Positions 41,395-50,263 of a DNA stretch of 64,000 nt are shown here, in pieces. The notes beneath the pieces were generated by a model. That model made no database searches. It was not told the origin of the DNA and saw nothing but the letters and a program-made list of their open reading frames with translations. The position numbers and the translations under genes are program-made. Source of the DNA: PWQG01 sp050486205 (GTDB lineage Bacteria; Pseudomonadota; Gammaproteobacteria; Pseudomonadales; Pseudohongiellaceae). Position 1 is the stretch's first letter. Each line of letters begins with the position of its first letter. Where the stretch lies: contig JBJHCW010000003.1 in assembly GCA_050486205.1 (NCBI GenBank), forward strand, positions 62,001 to 126,000, in the 5' to 3' direction.

Positions 41395-42894
41395 TTGAGC
41401 AGTGTAGAATCAAACCGGATCCTGCTGATTGAAGACAGCAGGAAGGTCTGTCATGACCTTGAAATAATACTTCAGTTCCTGGGTGAGCAGATTGTGGCAT
41501 CGAACAGGGTGGACTGGCGTGATGTCGCCGGTGATGCCTTTGACAGCCCGGCTGCGATCCAGCTTGCACTGATTGGAAGCTACAAACCGCGCGCTGTCGA
41601 GAAACTCATCGAAGAGCTGGATGCCTGGCACCAGGGTTTGCCGATTGTGCTCATTGGTGGCCCGGAGGTTTCTGATCAGCTGGCCGCCAGATCTGCTGCG
41701 CGGGTCACCTGCATGGTGCCGCTGCCATTGACCCACCAGCCTGTCCTCAACGCCCTGCACAAAGCACGCGTCTACCGTGAATACTATCAACGACTGCGCG
41801 ACAGCGGTGGGGTGCGTGACTACAACATGTTCCGCAGCCTGGTGGGCAAGAGTCGGGCCATCCAGAATATCCGCCAGGTAATGGGCCAGGTCGCCGACAC
41901 TGAAGTGACGGTGCTCATTACCGGGGAGTCGGGTACCGGCAAGGAAGTGGTGGCACGCAATCTGCACATGAATTCTCCGCGGGCCGGCAAACCGTTTGTG
42001 CCCATCAACTGTGGCGCCATCCCGCAGGAACTGCTGGAAAGTGAACTGTTCGGGCACGAAAAGGGCGCATTCACCGGCGCCATAGCCACACGTATCGGTC
42101 GATTCGAGCTGGCCGAAGGTGGCACCCTGTTTCTGGACGAAATTGGTGACATGCCGCTGTCCATGCAGGTGAAGCTGCTGCGTGTGCTGCAGGAGCAGAC
42201 CTACGAGCGGGTGGGCGGAACCCGCACCATGACCACCGATGTACGGATCCTGGCGGCCACCCACAAGAACCTCGAAACCATGATCGAAGAAGGTAACTTC
42301 CGGCAGGATCTGTTCTACCGCATCAACGTCTTTCCAGTGGAGATGCCGCCGCTGCGAGAGCGCGCCGAGGACATTCCCTACCTGCTCAACGAACTGATCA
42401 GCCGGCTGGAAAACGAAGGCCGTGGCTCGGTGAGATTCAACTCGGCGGCCATAAAGTCACTGAAACAGTACGACTGGCCGGGCAATGTTCGCGAGTTGGC
42501 CAATCTGGTCGAGCGTATGGCGATACTGCATTCCCATGGCGTGGTGGGTGTGAGTGATCTGCCGCGCACCATGCGTTTTGAAGATGATTTTGTCTATAAC
42601 GGTGACGCGCACGACAACACGGCGGAGACAACTTTGGCGGATGAAGACGTGGCGGAGCTGACCCGCTCTGTCAGTGGCAACAGTGTGGACCGGCGCACAG
42701 GCAGGTCCATCAACCTGTTGCCAATGCACGGGCTGGACCTGAAGGAGTATCTGGGCAGCCTGGAGCAGGATCTTATCGAGCAGGCGCTGGACGATTGTGA
42801 TGGTGTGGTGGCGCGCGCGGCCGAGCGGCTGCAGATCCGGCGCACCACCCTGGTGGAAAAAATGCGCAAGTACAATCTACAGAAAAAGGCCTGA
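41395..42894 (+). CDS. fleQ: Flagellar master regulator FleQ (sigma-54 activator)
   Basis: FleQ switches on sigma-54 flagellar promoters. Residues 1-125 form a receiver-like domain in which the phospho-acceptor site is replaced (LALIGSY), so it is not phospho-controlled. MFRSLVG near residue 145 matches the cyclic-di-GMP contact of FleQ. The AAA+ domain follows with GESGTGKE (Walker A), GAFTGA (sigma-54 contact), GGTLFLDEIGD and WPGNVREL. A Fis-type helix-turn-helix ends the protein (ARAAERLQIRRTTLVEKMRK). The start is TTG behind AGGGA; no ATG or GTG is available upstream before a stop. Confidence 0.95.
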   Translation: MSSVESNRILLIEDSRKVCHDLEIILQFLGEQIVASNRVDWRDVAGDAFDSPAAIQLALIGSYKPRAVEKLIEELDAWHQGLPIVLIGGPEVSDQLAARSAARVTCMVPLPLTHQPVLNALHKARVYREYYQRLRDSGGVRDYNMFRSLVGKSRAIQNIRQVMGQVADTEVTVLITGESGTGKEVVARNLHMNSPRAGKPFVPINCGAIPQELLESELFGHEKGAFTGAIATRIGRFELAEGGTLFLDEIGDMPLSMQVKLLRVLQEQTYERVGGTRTMTTDVRILAATHKNLETMIEEGNFRQDLFYRINVFPVEMPPLRERAEDIPYLLNELISRLENEGRGSVRFNSAAIKSLKQYDWPGNVRELANLVERMAILHSHGVVGVSDLPRTMRFEDDFVYNGDAHDNTAETTLADEDVAELTRSVSGNSVDRRTGRSINLLPMHGLDLKEYLGSLEQDLIEQALDDCDGVVARAAERLQIRRTTLVEKMRKYNLQKKA

Positions 42895-42901
42895 CGGGCC
42901 G

Positions 42902-43675
42902 TCAGTTGTCCGACCAGGTCACGCGCAACAATTGCAACTCGGTGCGCGACCCCCCGCTGCTGATCTGCTCGAGCCGGGCCAGAATGTAATCCTTGTCGCG
43001 TGCCAGCCAGATGGTGGTGCTGCGCGGACTGTCAGGCTCGCGCACCCGCTCCAGTTTCACCGTGGCCAGACTGCCGGCTTCGGTGTCCAGGGTTTCCTCG
43101 CCAATGATACGATACAGATGACTGACAATGCGGTCGCTGTCGGCAATCCGGTATTCGAATTCGCCCTTGGTTTCACTGCCGTTGTTGCTGTTCTGCATAA
43201 CGTGTTTGACATCCGCGCTGAGCTGCACGCTGAAACCCAGCGGATCAAGCACGCGACCGTTGAGTTCAATCGGCTGGTCACGGCCGTCGCGGGTATAGGT
43301 CACCACACTGTTGTCCCAGTCAAAACCCAGGTGCTCCCGTCTGCCACCAAAGCCACGTTGCCGGTACCAGTAATCGCTGGGTACCGCGTGCTGGCCCTGC
43401 CAGTGGAACTGACTGGTTTCGCGGATCGAGATCACCGTTGCCCCGAGCACGGAAACACTCAGGCCCTGCTCGAGCTCAAACAGTCCGTTGCTGGTGGTGG
43501 ACAGGGAACGTGTGGCGGTGGAGCTCATGCCATGGGAGCGGGCGTGATATTCGGCGCTGTAAGGGCGCGGTGGCTGGCCGGCCTCGCGGTCACTGTCTGC
43601 AGCGCTCGCGACGGATGACGGCAAGAGGCATGTGCTTGCAACAGCCAGCAGGAAAAGACCGGGAAATCGCAACAT
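42902..43675 (-). CDS. DUF3108 periplasmic protein
   Basis: A 257-residue exported protein of the DUF3108 family, function not established. A signal peptide (LFLLAVASTCLLPSSVASA) is followed by a beta-rich domain with YSAEYHARSHGMSSTATRSL near residue 40, then FDWDNSVVTYTRDGRDQPI and RSTTIWLARDKDYILARLEQ. In many gammaproteobacteria this gene follows purN, as here. It starts 35 bases after the purN stop and ends 7 bases from the convergent fleQ. Confidence 0.88.
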   Translation of the reverse strand: MLRFPGLFLLAVASTCLLPSSVASAADSDREAGQPPRPYSAEYHARSHGMSSTATRSLSTTSNGLFELEQGLSVSVLGATVISIRETSQFHWQGQHAVPSDYWYRQRGFGGRREHLGFDWDNSVVTYTRDGRDQPIELNGRVLDPLGFSVQLSADVKHVMQNSNNGSETKGEFEYRIADSDRIVSHLYRIIGEETLDTEAGSLATVKLERVREPDSPRSTTIWLARDKDYILARLEQISSGGSRTELQLLRVTWSDN

Positions 43676-43710
43676 ACGGCAGGCCTCCGATCGGTGTCAG
43701 TTGTTTGGTG

Positions 43711-44361
43711 TCAGCAGTGTCGCAGCCCCTGCGGTGGCAGGCGTTTGCCGTCCAGCCAGGCCCCGTCTGTGCGCATCTCCAGCCTGCCTTCGGCAAACCA
43801 GTGCACCACTTCAGGGTATATTCTGTGCTCTTGCGCTGCAACCTTGCGCGCCAGCGATCCGGCGGTGTCACCGCTCTCCACCGGTACCACTGCCTGTAGT
43901 ATGACCGGGCCGCCATCAAGTTCTTCTGTGACAAAGTGTATGCTGACGCCATGCTCGGACTCGCTGGCGTCCAGCACCCGCTGGTGGGTGTTGGTGCCGC
44001 GATACGCGGGTAGCAGGGAAGGGTGGATATTGAGAATCCGGCCGTGGTAATGCTGCACGAATTCCGCTGTCAGTATTCGCATGAAGCCGGCCAATACCAG
44101 CAGCTGGGGGGAAAAACCGTCTATCGCCTGCATCAGGGATCGATCAAAGGCTTCGCGGCTCTCGTGGCTGCGATGATCCACTGTGACCGTTGGAATGCCG
44201 GCCAGGCTGGCGCGTTGCAGACCATAGGCGTCTGCCTTGTTGCTGACCACGCCAACAATCCGGTAGGGACAGTTGCTTGTATTGCTGGCATCTATCAGGG
44301 CCTGCAGATTACTGCCATTGCCGGAAATCAGTACCACGACCGGGCAAGGCGCCGGGCTCAC
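43711..44361 (-). CDS. purN: Phosphoribosylglycinamide formyltransferase PurN
   Basis: PurN moves a formyl group from 10-formyltetrahydrofolate to GAR in purine synthesis. The 216 residues include VVLISGNGSNLQALIDA, LVLAGFMRILTAEFV and NIHPSLLPAYRGTNTHQR, with the catalytic Asn-His pair, and HFVTEELDGGPVILQ. Its start overlaps the purM stop as ATGA, so translation is coupled. Confidence 0.97.
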   Translation of the reverse strand: MSPAPCPVVVLISGNGSNLQALIDASNTSNCPYRIVGVVSNKADAYGLQRASLAGIPTVTVDHRSHESREAFDRSLMQAIDGFSPQLLVLAGFMRILTAEFVQHYHGRILNIHPSLLPAYRGTNTHQRVLDASESEHGVSIHFVTEELDGGPVILQAVVPVESGDTAGSLARKVAAQEHRIYPEVVHWFAEGRLEMRTDGAWLDGKRLPPQGLRHC

Positions 44362-45434
44362 GACAGCGCTCCGGCTTGCATCACCACGCTGGCCTCACCC
44401 TCGGCCGCCTGTACATATCCAATCTCGAAAGCGCCGCGGTTGTGTGCGTTCAGTATGTCCAGGGCCCGGGCAGCATCGGCTTCGGCAACACAGACAATCA
44501 TGCCCACGCCACAGTTGAACGTTCGGTGCATTTCGGTGCTTGTGATATTGCCGGTATCCTGCAGCCAGCTGAACAGCGCCGGCCATTGCCAGCTGTTGGT
44601 GTCGATCACGGCCTGGCTGTCTTTCGGCAGCACACGCGGCAGGTTTTCAAGAATGCCACCGCCGGTGATATGGGCCAGGGCATGAATATCCACTTCCTTT
44701 TTCAGCGCCTGGATGGCCTTGACGTAAATTTCGGTTGGCTGCAGCAGCACCTCGCCCAGTGTGCGGCCGTCAAATTCGCTGTCCAGTGACTGACCACTGA
44801 TTTCCAGCACCTTGCGAATCAGTGAATAACCATTGGAGTGAGCACCCGATGAGCGCAGGGCGATCAGCCGGTCGCCGGGGCCAACCCGGCTCTGGTCGAT
44901 GATGGCGGACTTCTCCACCACACCAACCGCGAAACCGGCCAGGTCGTAGTCGCCGGCCTTGTACATGCCGGGCATCTCTGCGGTTTCCCCGCCAATCAGT
45001 GAACATCCTGCCTGCATGCAGCCTTCGCCGATACCGGTGACCACAGCGGCGGCAGCTGCCACGTCCAGGCCGCCGGTGGCATAGTAATCCAGGAAAAACA
45101 GTGGTTCGGCGCCGCAGACAATCAGATCATTGACACACATGGCCACCAGGTCGATACCCACGGTATCGTGAATGCCGGCATCAATGGCCAGCTTCAGCTT
45201 GGTGCCAACGCCATCGGTGGCAGACACCAGCACCGGCTCCCGGTAACCGGACGGCAGTTCACACAGGGCGCCAAAGCCGCCCAGCCCCGAGAGCACTTCG
45301 GGACGCCGCGTTTTCTGTGTCACGGCCTTGATGTTCTCCACCAGGGCATTGCCGGCGTCAATATCCACGCCCGCATCCTTGTAGCTCAGCGTCGGGCGGT
45401 TCGGGTCAGTGGACTTGCGGGACGTATCATTCAT
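44358..45434 (-). CDS. purM: Phosphoribosylformylglycinamidine cyclo-ligase PurM
   Basis: PurM (AIR synthetase) closes the imidazole ring in purine synthesis with ATP. The 358 residues include SYKDAGVDIDAGN at the N-terminus, VSATDGVGTKLKLA, CVNDLIVCGAEPLFFLDY, and the glycine-rich ITGGGILENLPRVLP. I place the start at ATG 45434, with AGGAAG upstream; an in-frame start at 45503 adds 23 unrelated residues. It heads the purM-purN-DUF3108 unit and is divergent from the DUF2066 gene. Confidence 0.97.
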   Translation of the reverse strand: MNDTSRKSTDPNRPTLSYKDAGVDIDAGNALVENIKAVTQKTRRPEVLSGLGGFGALCELPSGYREPVLVSATDGVGTKLKLAIDAGIHDTVGIDLVAMCVNDLIVCGAEPLFFLDYYATGGLDVAAAAAVVTGIGEGCMQAGCSLIGGETAEMPGMYKAGDYDLAGFAVGVVEKSAIIDQSRVGPGDRLIALRSSGAHSNGYSLIRKVLEISGQSLDSEFDGRTLGEVLLQPTEIYVKAIQALKKEVDIHALAHITGGGILENLPRVLPKDSQAVIDTNSWQWPALFSWLQDTGNITSTEMHRTFNCGVGMIVCVAEADAARALDILNAHNRGAFEIGYVQAAEGEASVVMQAGALS

Positions 45435-45560
45435 GAGGCAGGGCTTCCTGTGGTCGGGGCGGTGGTGAGCGTCGCCGCGCATTTTACCACCCGTTTGGCT
45501 CACCGTCAGCGACCAGGGTGGATAATGGACTTATTCGGGTGCTGGCTATATTATCGCGGC

Positions 45561-46706
45561 ATGAAGTATGCCCGCCGTCATCCATTGAGAATGTTCCTGT
45601 CCGCTGCCGCTGCTGTGTTTCTGGCCATGGTGCAGGCGGCGCCTGTCACCGCGATGCCGGTAGACGGCCTGTATGTCCAGGACGTTGTTGTTGCCAATCA
45701 AAGCCAGGCCGAGCGTCAGCGTGCCTACCGGGAGGCGCTGGAGCAGGTGGTGCTGAAAGTGACCGGGCAACAGCGCTTTGTTGAGAACAGTAATGTGCGT
45801 TCGGCATTGAGCAGTGCTGCTGACTATGTGGAAGAGGTCAGCTACCGGACTGAACTGGTGCCGGTGCCGGTACCGCAGGGCGACTCGCCGGCTTCGCCGT
45901 TCACACCAACCACCCAGCAGCAGGGAGTCCTGCAGGTGCGGTTTGCGCGCGACCAGGTGGATGACATGTTGCTGCGCTCGGGTATCCCGATCTGGGATCG
46001 CAATCGGCCCAGCGTGCTGGTGTGGTTGACCCTGCAGGATGAGAGCGGGCGTCGCACCATGTTGGGCTCGGGCAGTGATCATCCGGTGATGGCGGCCATG
46101 GACTCCTTTTCACGGCAACGGGCAGTTCCGTTTCTGGTGCCGATCCTGGACCTGACCGACAGGCGGGCCCTGACTGCGGATCAGGCCTGGGGTCTGGATG
46201 AATCCGCGATCCGTGAAGCCAGCGCCCGGTATGGTGCTGACAGCGTACTGGCCGGACGCATCATGGAGACTGGCTCAGGTGACATCGTGAGCCTGTGGCG
46301 TTTCATTTTTCGCGACGAATCCGAGACCTTTGATCATTTTGACGACGACTTTCAAACCTTCATGCACATGCCGCTGGATCGGGTGACTGTGCGACTGGCC
46401 GAGCACTTTGCGCTGCCACCGGGGGCGTTGTCGGGTCGTCAACAGTTGACGGTACGCGTGGATGGCGTGCGGGATATCCAGACTCACGTCAGTCTGCTGC
46501 GTTATCTGCAGGATCTGGCGCTGGTGCACTCGGCCCATGTCAGCCTGCTGGCGGGTGATCGCGTGGAGTTGACGGTCAATGTGTCCGGTGGCGCTTCACG
46601 GCTGAGTGAATTCATCAGCCTGGATCGGGACCTGGCACCGGTCAATTTCAGTCTGGGTGATGTCTCCGATTCCTCATCACTGCTGCATTATCGCTGGACC
46701 CGTTGA
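45561..46706 (+). CDS. DUF2066 exported protein
   Basis: A protein of about 381 residues in the DUF2066 family. It begins with a signal peptide (HPLRMFLSAAAAVFLAMV, ending PVTAMP), then VDGLYVQDVVVANQSQAERQ and REALEQVVLKVTGQQRF, which resembles a stretch seen at the start of many DUF2066 proteins. No function is known. An earlier start, ATG 45525, has a better ribosome site (AGGGTGG) and would add 12 residues before the same signal. It is placed before hda, as in related bacteria, with a 3-base gap. Confidence 0.85.
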   Translation: MKYARRHPLRMFLSAAAAVFLAMVQAAPVTAMPVDGLYVQDVVVANQSQAERQRAYREALEQVVLKVTGQQRFVENSNVRSALSSAADYVEEVSYRTELVPVPVPQGDSPASPFTPTTQQQGVLQVRFARDQVDDMLLRSGIPIWDRNRPSVLVWLTLQDESGRRTMLGSGSDHPVMAAMDSFSRQRAVPFLVPILDLTDRRALTADQAWGLDESAIREASARYGADSVLAGRIMETGSGDIVSLWRFIFRDESETFDHFDDDFQTFMHMPLDRVTVRLAEHFALPPGALSGRQQLTVRVDGVRDIQTHVSLLRYLQDLALVHSAHVSLLAGDRVELTVNVSGGASRLSEFISLDRDLAPVNFSLGDVSDSSSLLHYRWTR

Positions 46707-46709
46707 CGC

Positions 46710-47462
46710 ATGATCAGCGAGACACCCCGTCAGTTGCCATTGCCGCTGCGCCTGGATGATGATGCCACGTTCGACAATTTCCTGACCACAGCGGCGAACG
46801 AGGCACTTATCCGCTACCTGCAGCGGCGCGATGCCGGCACTGCGCCGCGCTCCGGCACAGTGCTGCGCGATTTTGTCTGGCTGGTTGGCCCGAGCGGTGC
46901 CGGCAAATCCCATCTGCTGCAGGCACTTTGCCACCAGGCCTCCCTGCATGGCGAGTCGTTTTTTTACCTGCCTGTCGCCGCCATGGGGTCGGAGCCGGGG
47001 GCCGAGCTGGGTGAGCTGGATCCCGGACTGCTGGACGGCATGGAGAACCTGGATCTGTTATGTCTGGACGATGTTGGCCACGCGGCAGGCAACAAAGAGT
47101 GGGAGCTGGCACTGTTTCATCTTTACAATCGCATGGCCGTTACCGGTACGCGCCTGGTGGTGTCCTCGCGAGTGAGCCCGCGGCAACTCGACGTATTACT
47201 GCCGGATCTGCATTCACGCTTGCAGTCGGCAAGCGTATTCGAACTTGCCGCGCTTGATGATGACGCCAAGATTGCGGCCTTGCAGTTGCGGGCCAGGGGC
47301 AGGGGGCTGGTGCTCAACGACGAGGTGGCACGGTACCTGTTGAGCCGGCTGGGGCGTGACATGGGCACGTTGCTGCGCAGCCTGCAGGCGCTTGATGCAC
47401 ATTCACTGGAAACCAGGCGGCGAATTACTGTGCCGCTGGTCAGGTCACTGATGGGGTGGTAG
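46710..47462 (+). CDS. hda: DnaA regulatory inactivator Hda
   Basis: Hda works with the DNA-loaded sliding clamp to hydrolyse ATP bound to DnaA and so stop re-initiation. The 250 residues begin with a clamp-binding QLPLPLRL at about residue 8. The AAA+ domain has VGPSGAGKSHLLQ (Walker A), LLCLDDVG (Walker B) and DLHSRLQSA near the arginine-finger region, with a DnaA-like lid. It directly follows the DUF2066 gene and probably shares its transcript. Confidence 0.95.
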   Translation: MISETPRQLPLPLRLDDDATFDNFLTTAANEALIRYLQRRDAGTAPRSGTVLRDFVWLVGPSGAGKSHLLQALCHQASLHGESFFYLPVAAMGSEPGAELGELDPGLLDGMENLDLLCLDDVGHAAGNKEWELALFHLYNRMAVTGTRLVVSSRVSPRQLDVLLPDLHSRLQSASVFELAALDDDAKIAALQLRARGRGLVLNDEVARYLLSRLGRDMGTLLRSLQALDAHSLETRRRITVPLVRSLMGW

Positions 47463-47463
47463 C

Positions 47464-47850
47464 TCACGGCTGTTGCAGTGTGATGCCGTGGTATTTACGC
47501 ATCAGGCGTATCCAGATGACAAGGGCGCTGAACAGCACGGTACACAGCAGGGTATAGACCACGCCGTACAACTGCTCGCCGGGCACAAAGGCCAGGCTGA
47601 CTGCATGGGTAAAGTAGAGCAGCAGCACAAAACACAGCCACGCTGCCGCGCGCGGCGCCTGCCTGCGTATGCCGGGCAGGAAGATCAGCAGGGGAACCAC
47701 CCGGACCAGCCACAGGATGGCGGCCACCAACACCGGTGCTCCGGCCAACAGGCTCATCAGGGTATCGACGGTAAACAGCCCGAGCAAGGCAGTATAACTG
47801 TACACAACAGCCAGGCGGGCGCCGCGCAGGGATCGGGGTTCATTGGGCAT
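47464..47850 (-). CDS. DUF2069 small membrane protein
   Basis: A 128-residue inner-membrane protein with four hydrophobic segments (LAVVYSYTALLGLFTVD; VLVAAILWLVRVVPLLIFL; AAWLCFVLLLYFTHAVSLAF; LYGVVYTLLCTVLFSALVIW). It belongs to DUF2069, of unknown role. It follows wrbA on the same strand with a 4-base gap, the common order in gammaproteobacteria. Its stop is 1 base from the convergent hda stop. Confidence 0.87.
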   Translation of the reverse strand: MPNEPRSLRGARLAVVYSYTALLGLFTVDTLMSLLAGAPVLVAAILWLVRVVPLLIFLPGIRRQAPRAAAWLCFVLLLYFTHAVSLAFVPGEQLYGVVYTLLCTVLFSALVIWIRLMRKYHGITLQQP

Positions 47851-47854
47851 CAGA

Positions 47855-48484
47855 TTATTCTACCGTGGCGTTCAGGCGCGAGGCCAGTTTGGCGATACGT
47901 TGACCGAAGGCCTCACACAGCACCTTCTCTTCGTCGGAAATCCCGTGCTCCCCGTGCTCCCCAGCCAGATGGCTGGGGCCATAAGGGGTGCCACCTGTGC
48001 GTGTCTGCATCAACGCCGACTCGCTGTAGGGCACGCCACAGATCAGCATGCCGTGATGCAGCAGGGGCAACATCATGCTCAACAGGGTGCTTTCCTGACC
48101 ACCGTGCAGGCTGGCCGTGGATGTGAAGGCGCCGGCAGGTCTGCCGACCAGGGCGCCGGTGGCCCACAGGGCGCCGGTACAATCCAGAAAATGTTTCAGT
48201 GGCGCGGCCATGTTGCCGAATCGGGTGGGACTGCCCAATACCAGCGCGCAGCAGTGCCGCAGATCATCTTCCGTGCAGTAAACCGCGCCGGTTTCGGGAA
48301 CCGGGTCTGCCGTGCGTTCAGTGTCCGGGGAAACCGTCGGTACGGTGCGCAGTCGGGCCTCGATACCGGCAACCCGCTCAACACCACGGGCGATGAGCCT
48401 GGCCATGTCCGCAGTGGCGCCGTAGCGGCTGTAATACAGCACCAGTACATAGGGGGTCTTTCCGGCTGCCGCGGTGGTGCTCAA
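47855..48484 (-). CDS. wrbA: NAD(P)H:quinone oxidoreductase, WrbA family
   Basis: A flavodoxin-fold enzyme of 209 residues, binding FMN and reducing quinones by two electrons. VLVLYYSRYGATADMARL holds the phosphate loop, LGSPTRFGNMAAPLKHFLD and STASLHGGQESTLLSMMLP are WrbA signatures, and GGTPYGPSHLAG is the C-terminal motif. The start appears to be TTG, overlapping the arsC-like stop as TTGA, so translation is probably coupled to the upstream gene. Confidence 0.93.
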   Translation of the reverse strand: MSTTAAAGKTPYVLVLYYSRYGATADMARLIARGVERVAGIEARLRTVPTVSPDTERTADPVPETGAVYCTEDDLRHCCALVLGSPTRFGNMAAPLKHFLDCTGALWATGALVGRPAGAFTSTASLHGGQESTLLSMMLPLLHHGMLICGVPYSESALMQTRTGGTPYGPSHLAGEHGEHGISDEEKVLCEAFGQRIAKLASRLNATVE

Positions 48485-48831
48485 AGCAGGGCCTCCACAT
48501 TTTCCGGTGGGCGACCGATCACCGCCTGCTGGCCGCGCACGACAATAGGCCGTTGAATCAGCCGTGGATGCTGATGCATCGCTTCAAGCAGCGCCTGTTC
48601 GGACAGGGTGATGTCGTCCAGGCCGAGGTCGCGGTACTCGGGCTCGCCGGTGCGCAGCAGTTCACGTGCCCCGATACCCAGTTTTTTCAGCAGTTCCTGC
48701 AACTCGGTTGGATCCGGTGGTGTTTCCAGATACCGGATCTGTTCGGGTGTGATGCCATGTTGCTCGATCAGCGCCAGCGCCTGACGCGACTTGGAGCAAC
48801 GTGGATTGTGGTAGATGGTGATGTCAGCCAT
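48481..48831 (-). CDS. arsC: ArsC-family arsenate reductase-like protein
   Basis: A 116-residue thioredoxin-fold protein of the glutaredoxin-linked ArsC family. The active-site cysteine is in YHNPRCSKSRQAL and the C-terminal RPIVVRGQQAVIGRPPE carries the usual arginine. This chromosomal wrbA-linked type occurs in many gammaproteobacteria without other ars genes, so real arsenate reduction is unproven. I take the ATG at 48831, which overlaps the upstream yihY stop by 8 bases. Confidence 0.9.
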   Translation of the reverse strand: MADITIYHNPRCSKSRQALALIEQHGITPEQIRYLETPPDPTELQELLKKLGIGARELLRTGEPEYRDLGLDDITLSEQALLEAMHQHPRLIQRPIVVRGQQAVIGRPPENVEALL

Positions 48832-50245
48832 GAGTCTTGCGGGCTTCCTTTTTGTCAGTGTGCGATGTTGGAGTGGGCGTATCCGGTTCATCCAGCGCCG
48901 TTTCGGCAAACAGCCGGAAGGCCTGCTGCCCGACCCGGTCCTGAAGTGCTTCATCAACCGCAGCCAGGTAATCCCGCACGGCTTTCTGCTCCCGTGTCAG
49001 ATCGCGCCGCAGGATGTGGTCAATGGCATGCTTGCGAATCCGGATATGCAGATCGAGGATGCTCATCCTGTCTACCGACATCGCCGGCAGGTAGCGCTTT
49101 GGGTCATCCGCGGTTGGATGAATGAATCCGATGTCAATCAGGGTGCTGACAGCTGTTTCCAGCACCTGACCATTGAGTTGTGTGTAATTGATGATCTCAT
49201 CCAGCGACCAGGGACCTTCGCCTCGCTGGAATCGGCCGATGATCAGGCTGGCAACAGTCAGTGTGATCTCTTCCTGTTCAACAATGCTCAGACGCAGCCG
49301 GTCGCGTCCGGTGCGGGTTTTTGCCGGGTACTGGTGATAATAGGCGACCGAGGAACCTACCAGCAGAACGAACCAGCCCAGGTAGATCAGCAGCATCAAC
49401 AGAATGATGGCAAAAAACGCAGCGTAAATGACAGCGTTGGCCGAGTACTCGGTGATGAAATTACTGAATATCCAGGCCAGGGCCTGCCAGGCCAGCGTGG
49501 TGACAAAGCCGCCGATCAGTGCGGACTTGAAGTGTACTCTTGTGTTGGGAATAAAGCTGTAGGCAAAGGCAAAGGCAAGAGACATGAGGAACAGCGGAGT
49601 GATGACGCCGATAAAATGCAGTATCGGCGCACCTATGGTCAAAGATTCCAGGTGTCTTACAAAGATGTTGGTGCTTACATAGGACGCAATGCCCACCGAG
49701 ATAAGTATCAACAACGGGGTGCAGATGACGGCAAACAGGTATTCACTTATCCGGTTGGCCAGGGTCCGCGGCTGGGCCACGTTCCAGATGTAGTTAAACG
49801 CACTTTCCATCTGTTTCATCATGGTGAGCACGGTATAAAGCAGCACACCAATGCTGACAAAACTCAGAACATCCACCCGGATGTTGTCTACAAAGCCCAC
49901 CACGTTGTCGGTGATGGTGGTGCTGTACTCGCCCAGAAACGGCTCCAGTACTCCCAGCAGTGCTGGCTCCATGGCATTGTGAACACCCAGGCCCTTGACC
50001 ACGGAGAAGGTCAGTGCCAGCAGGGGAACCATGGCAATGACGGTGTAGTAGACCAGGCTCATGGCGCGCAGGCTCAATTGCCCGCTCCCCAGATCCCGGC
50101 CTACCGCATAGACAATCTGCAGGGTGCGTGCCAGTTGCCGCTGCCAGCGTGGCAGGTTTTCCGGGTGCTCATGCCACAGAAAGCCCTCTGCCCGGGAGCG
50201 CAGCTGTTTCAGGTTGAGCGCAATTTTCTGCGGCCGGGTTGCCAT
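48824..50245 (-). CDS. yihY: YihY/BrkB-family inner-membrane protein
   Basis: A 473-residue polytopic membrane protein. The core (residues about 60-330) has LSLRAMSLVYYTVIAMVPLL, GFVDNIRVDVLSFVSIGVLL, MKQMESAFNYIWNV and YLGWFVLLVGSSVAYY, the YihY/BrkB pattern. Once named ribonuclease BN by mistake, its role is not settled. A soluble C-terminal region of about 140 residues, with winged-helix-like SLDEIINYTQLNGQVLETAV, is longer than in enteric YihY. It lies 18 bases after proS. Confidence 0.92.
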   Translation of the reverse strand: MATRPQKIALNLKQLRSRAEGFLWHEHPENLPRWQRQLARTLQIVYAVGRDLGSGQLSLRAMSLVYYTVIAMVPLLALTFSVVKGLGVHNAMEPALLGVLEPFLGEYSTTITDNVVGFVDNIRVDVLSFVSIGVLLYTVLTMMKQMESAFNYIWNVAQPRTLANRISEYLFAVICTPLLILISVGIASYVSTNIFVRHLESLTIGAPILHFIGVITPLFLMSLAFAFAYSFIPNTRVHFKSALIGGFVTTLAWQALAWIFSNFITEYSANAVIYAAFFAIILLMLLIYLGWFVLLVGSSVAYYHQYPAKTRTGRDRLRLSIVEQEEITLTVASLIIGRFQRGEGPWSLDEIINYTQLNGQVLETAVSTLIDIGFIHPTADDPKRYLPAMSVDRMSILDLHIRIRKHAIDHILRRDLTREQKAVRDYLAAVDEALQDRVGQQAFRLFAETALDEPDTPTPTSHTDKKEARKTHG

Positions 50246-50263
50246 CAGATGCAGGCTGTCCTG

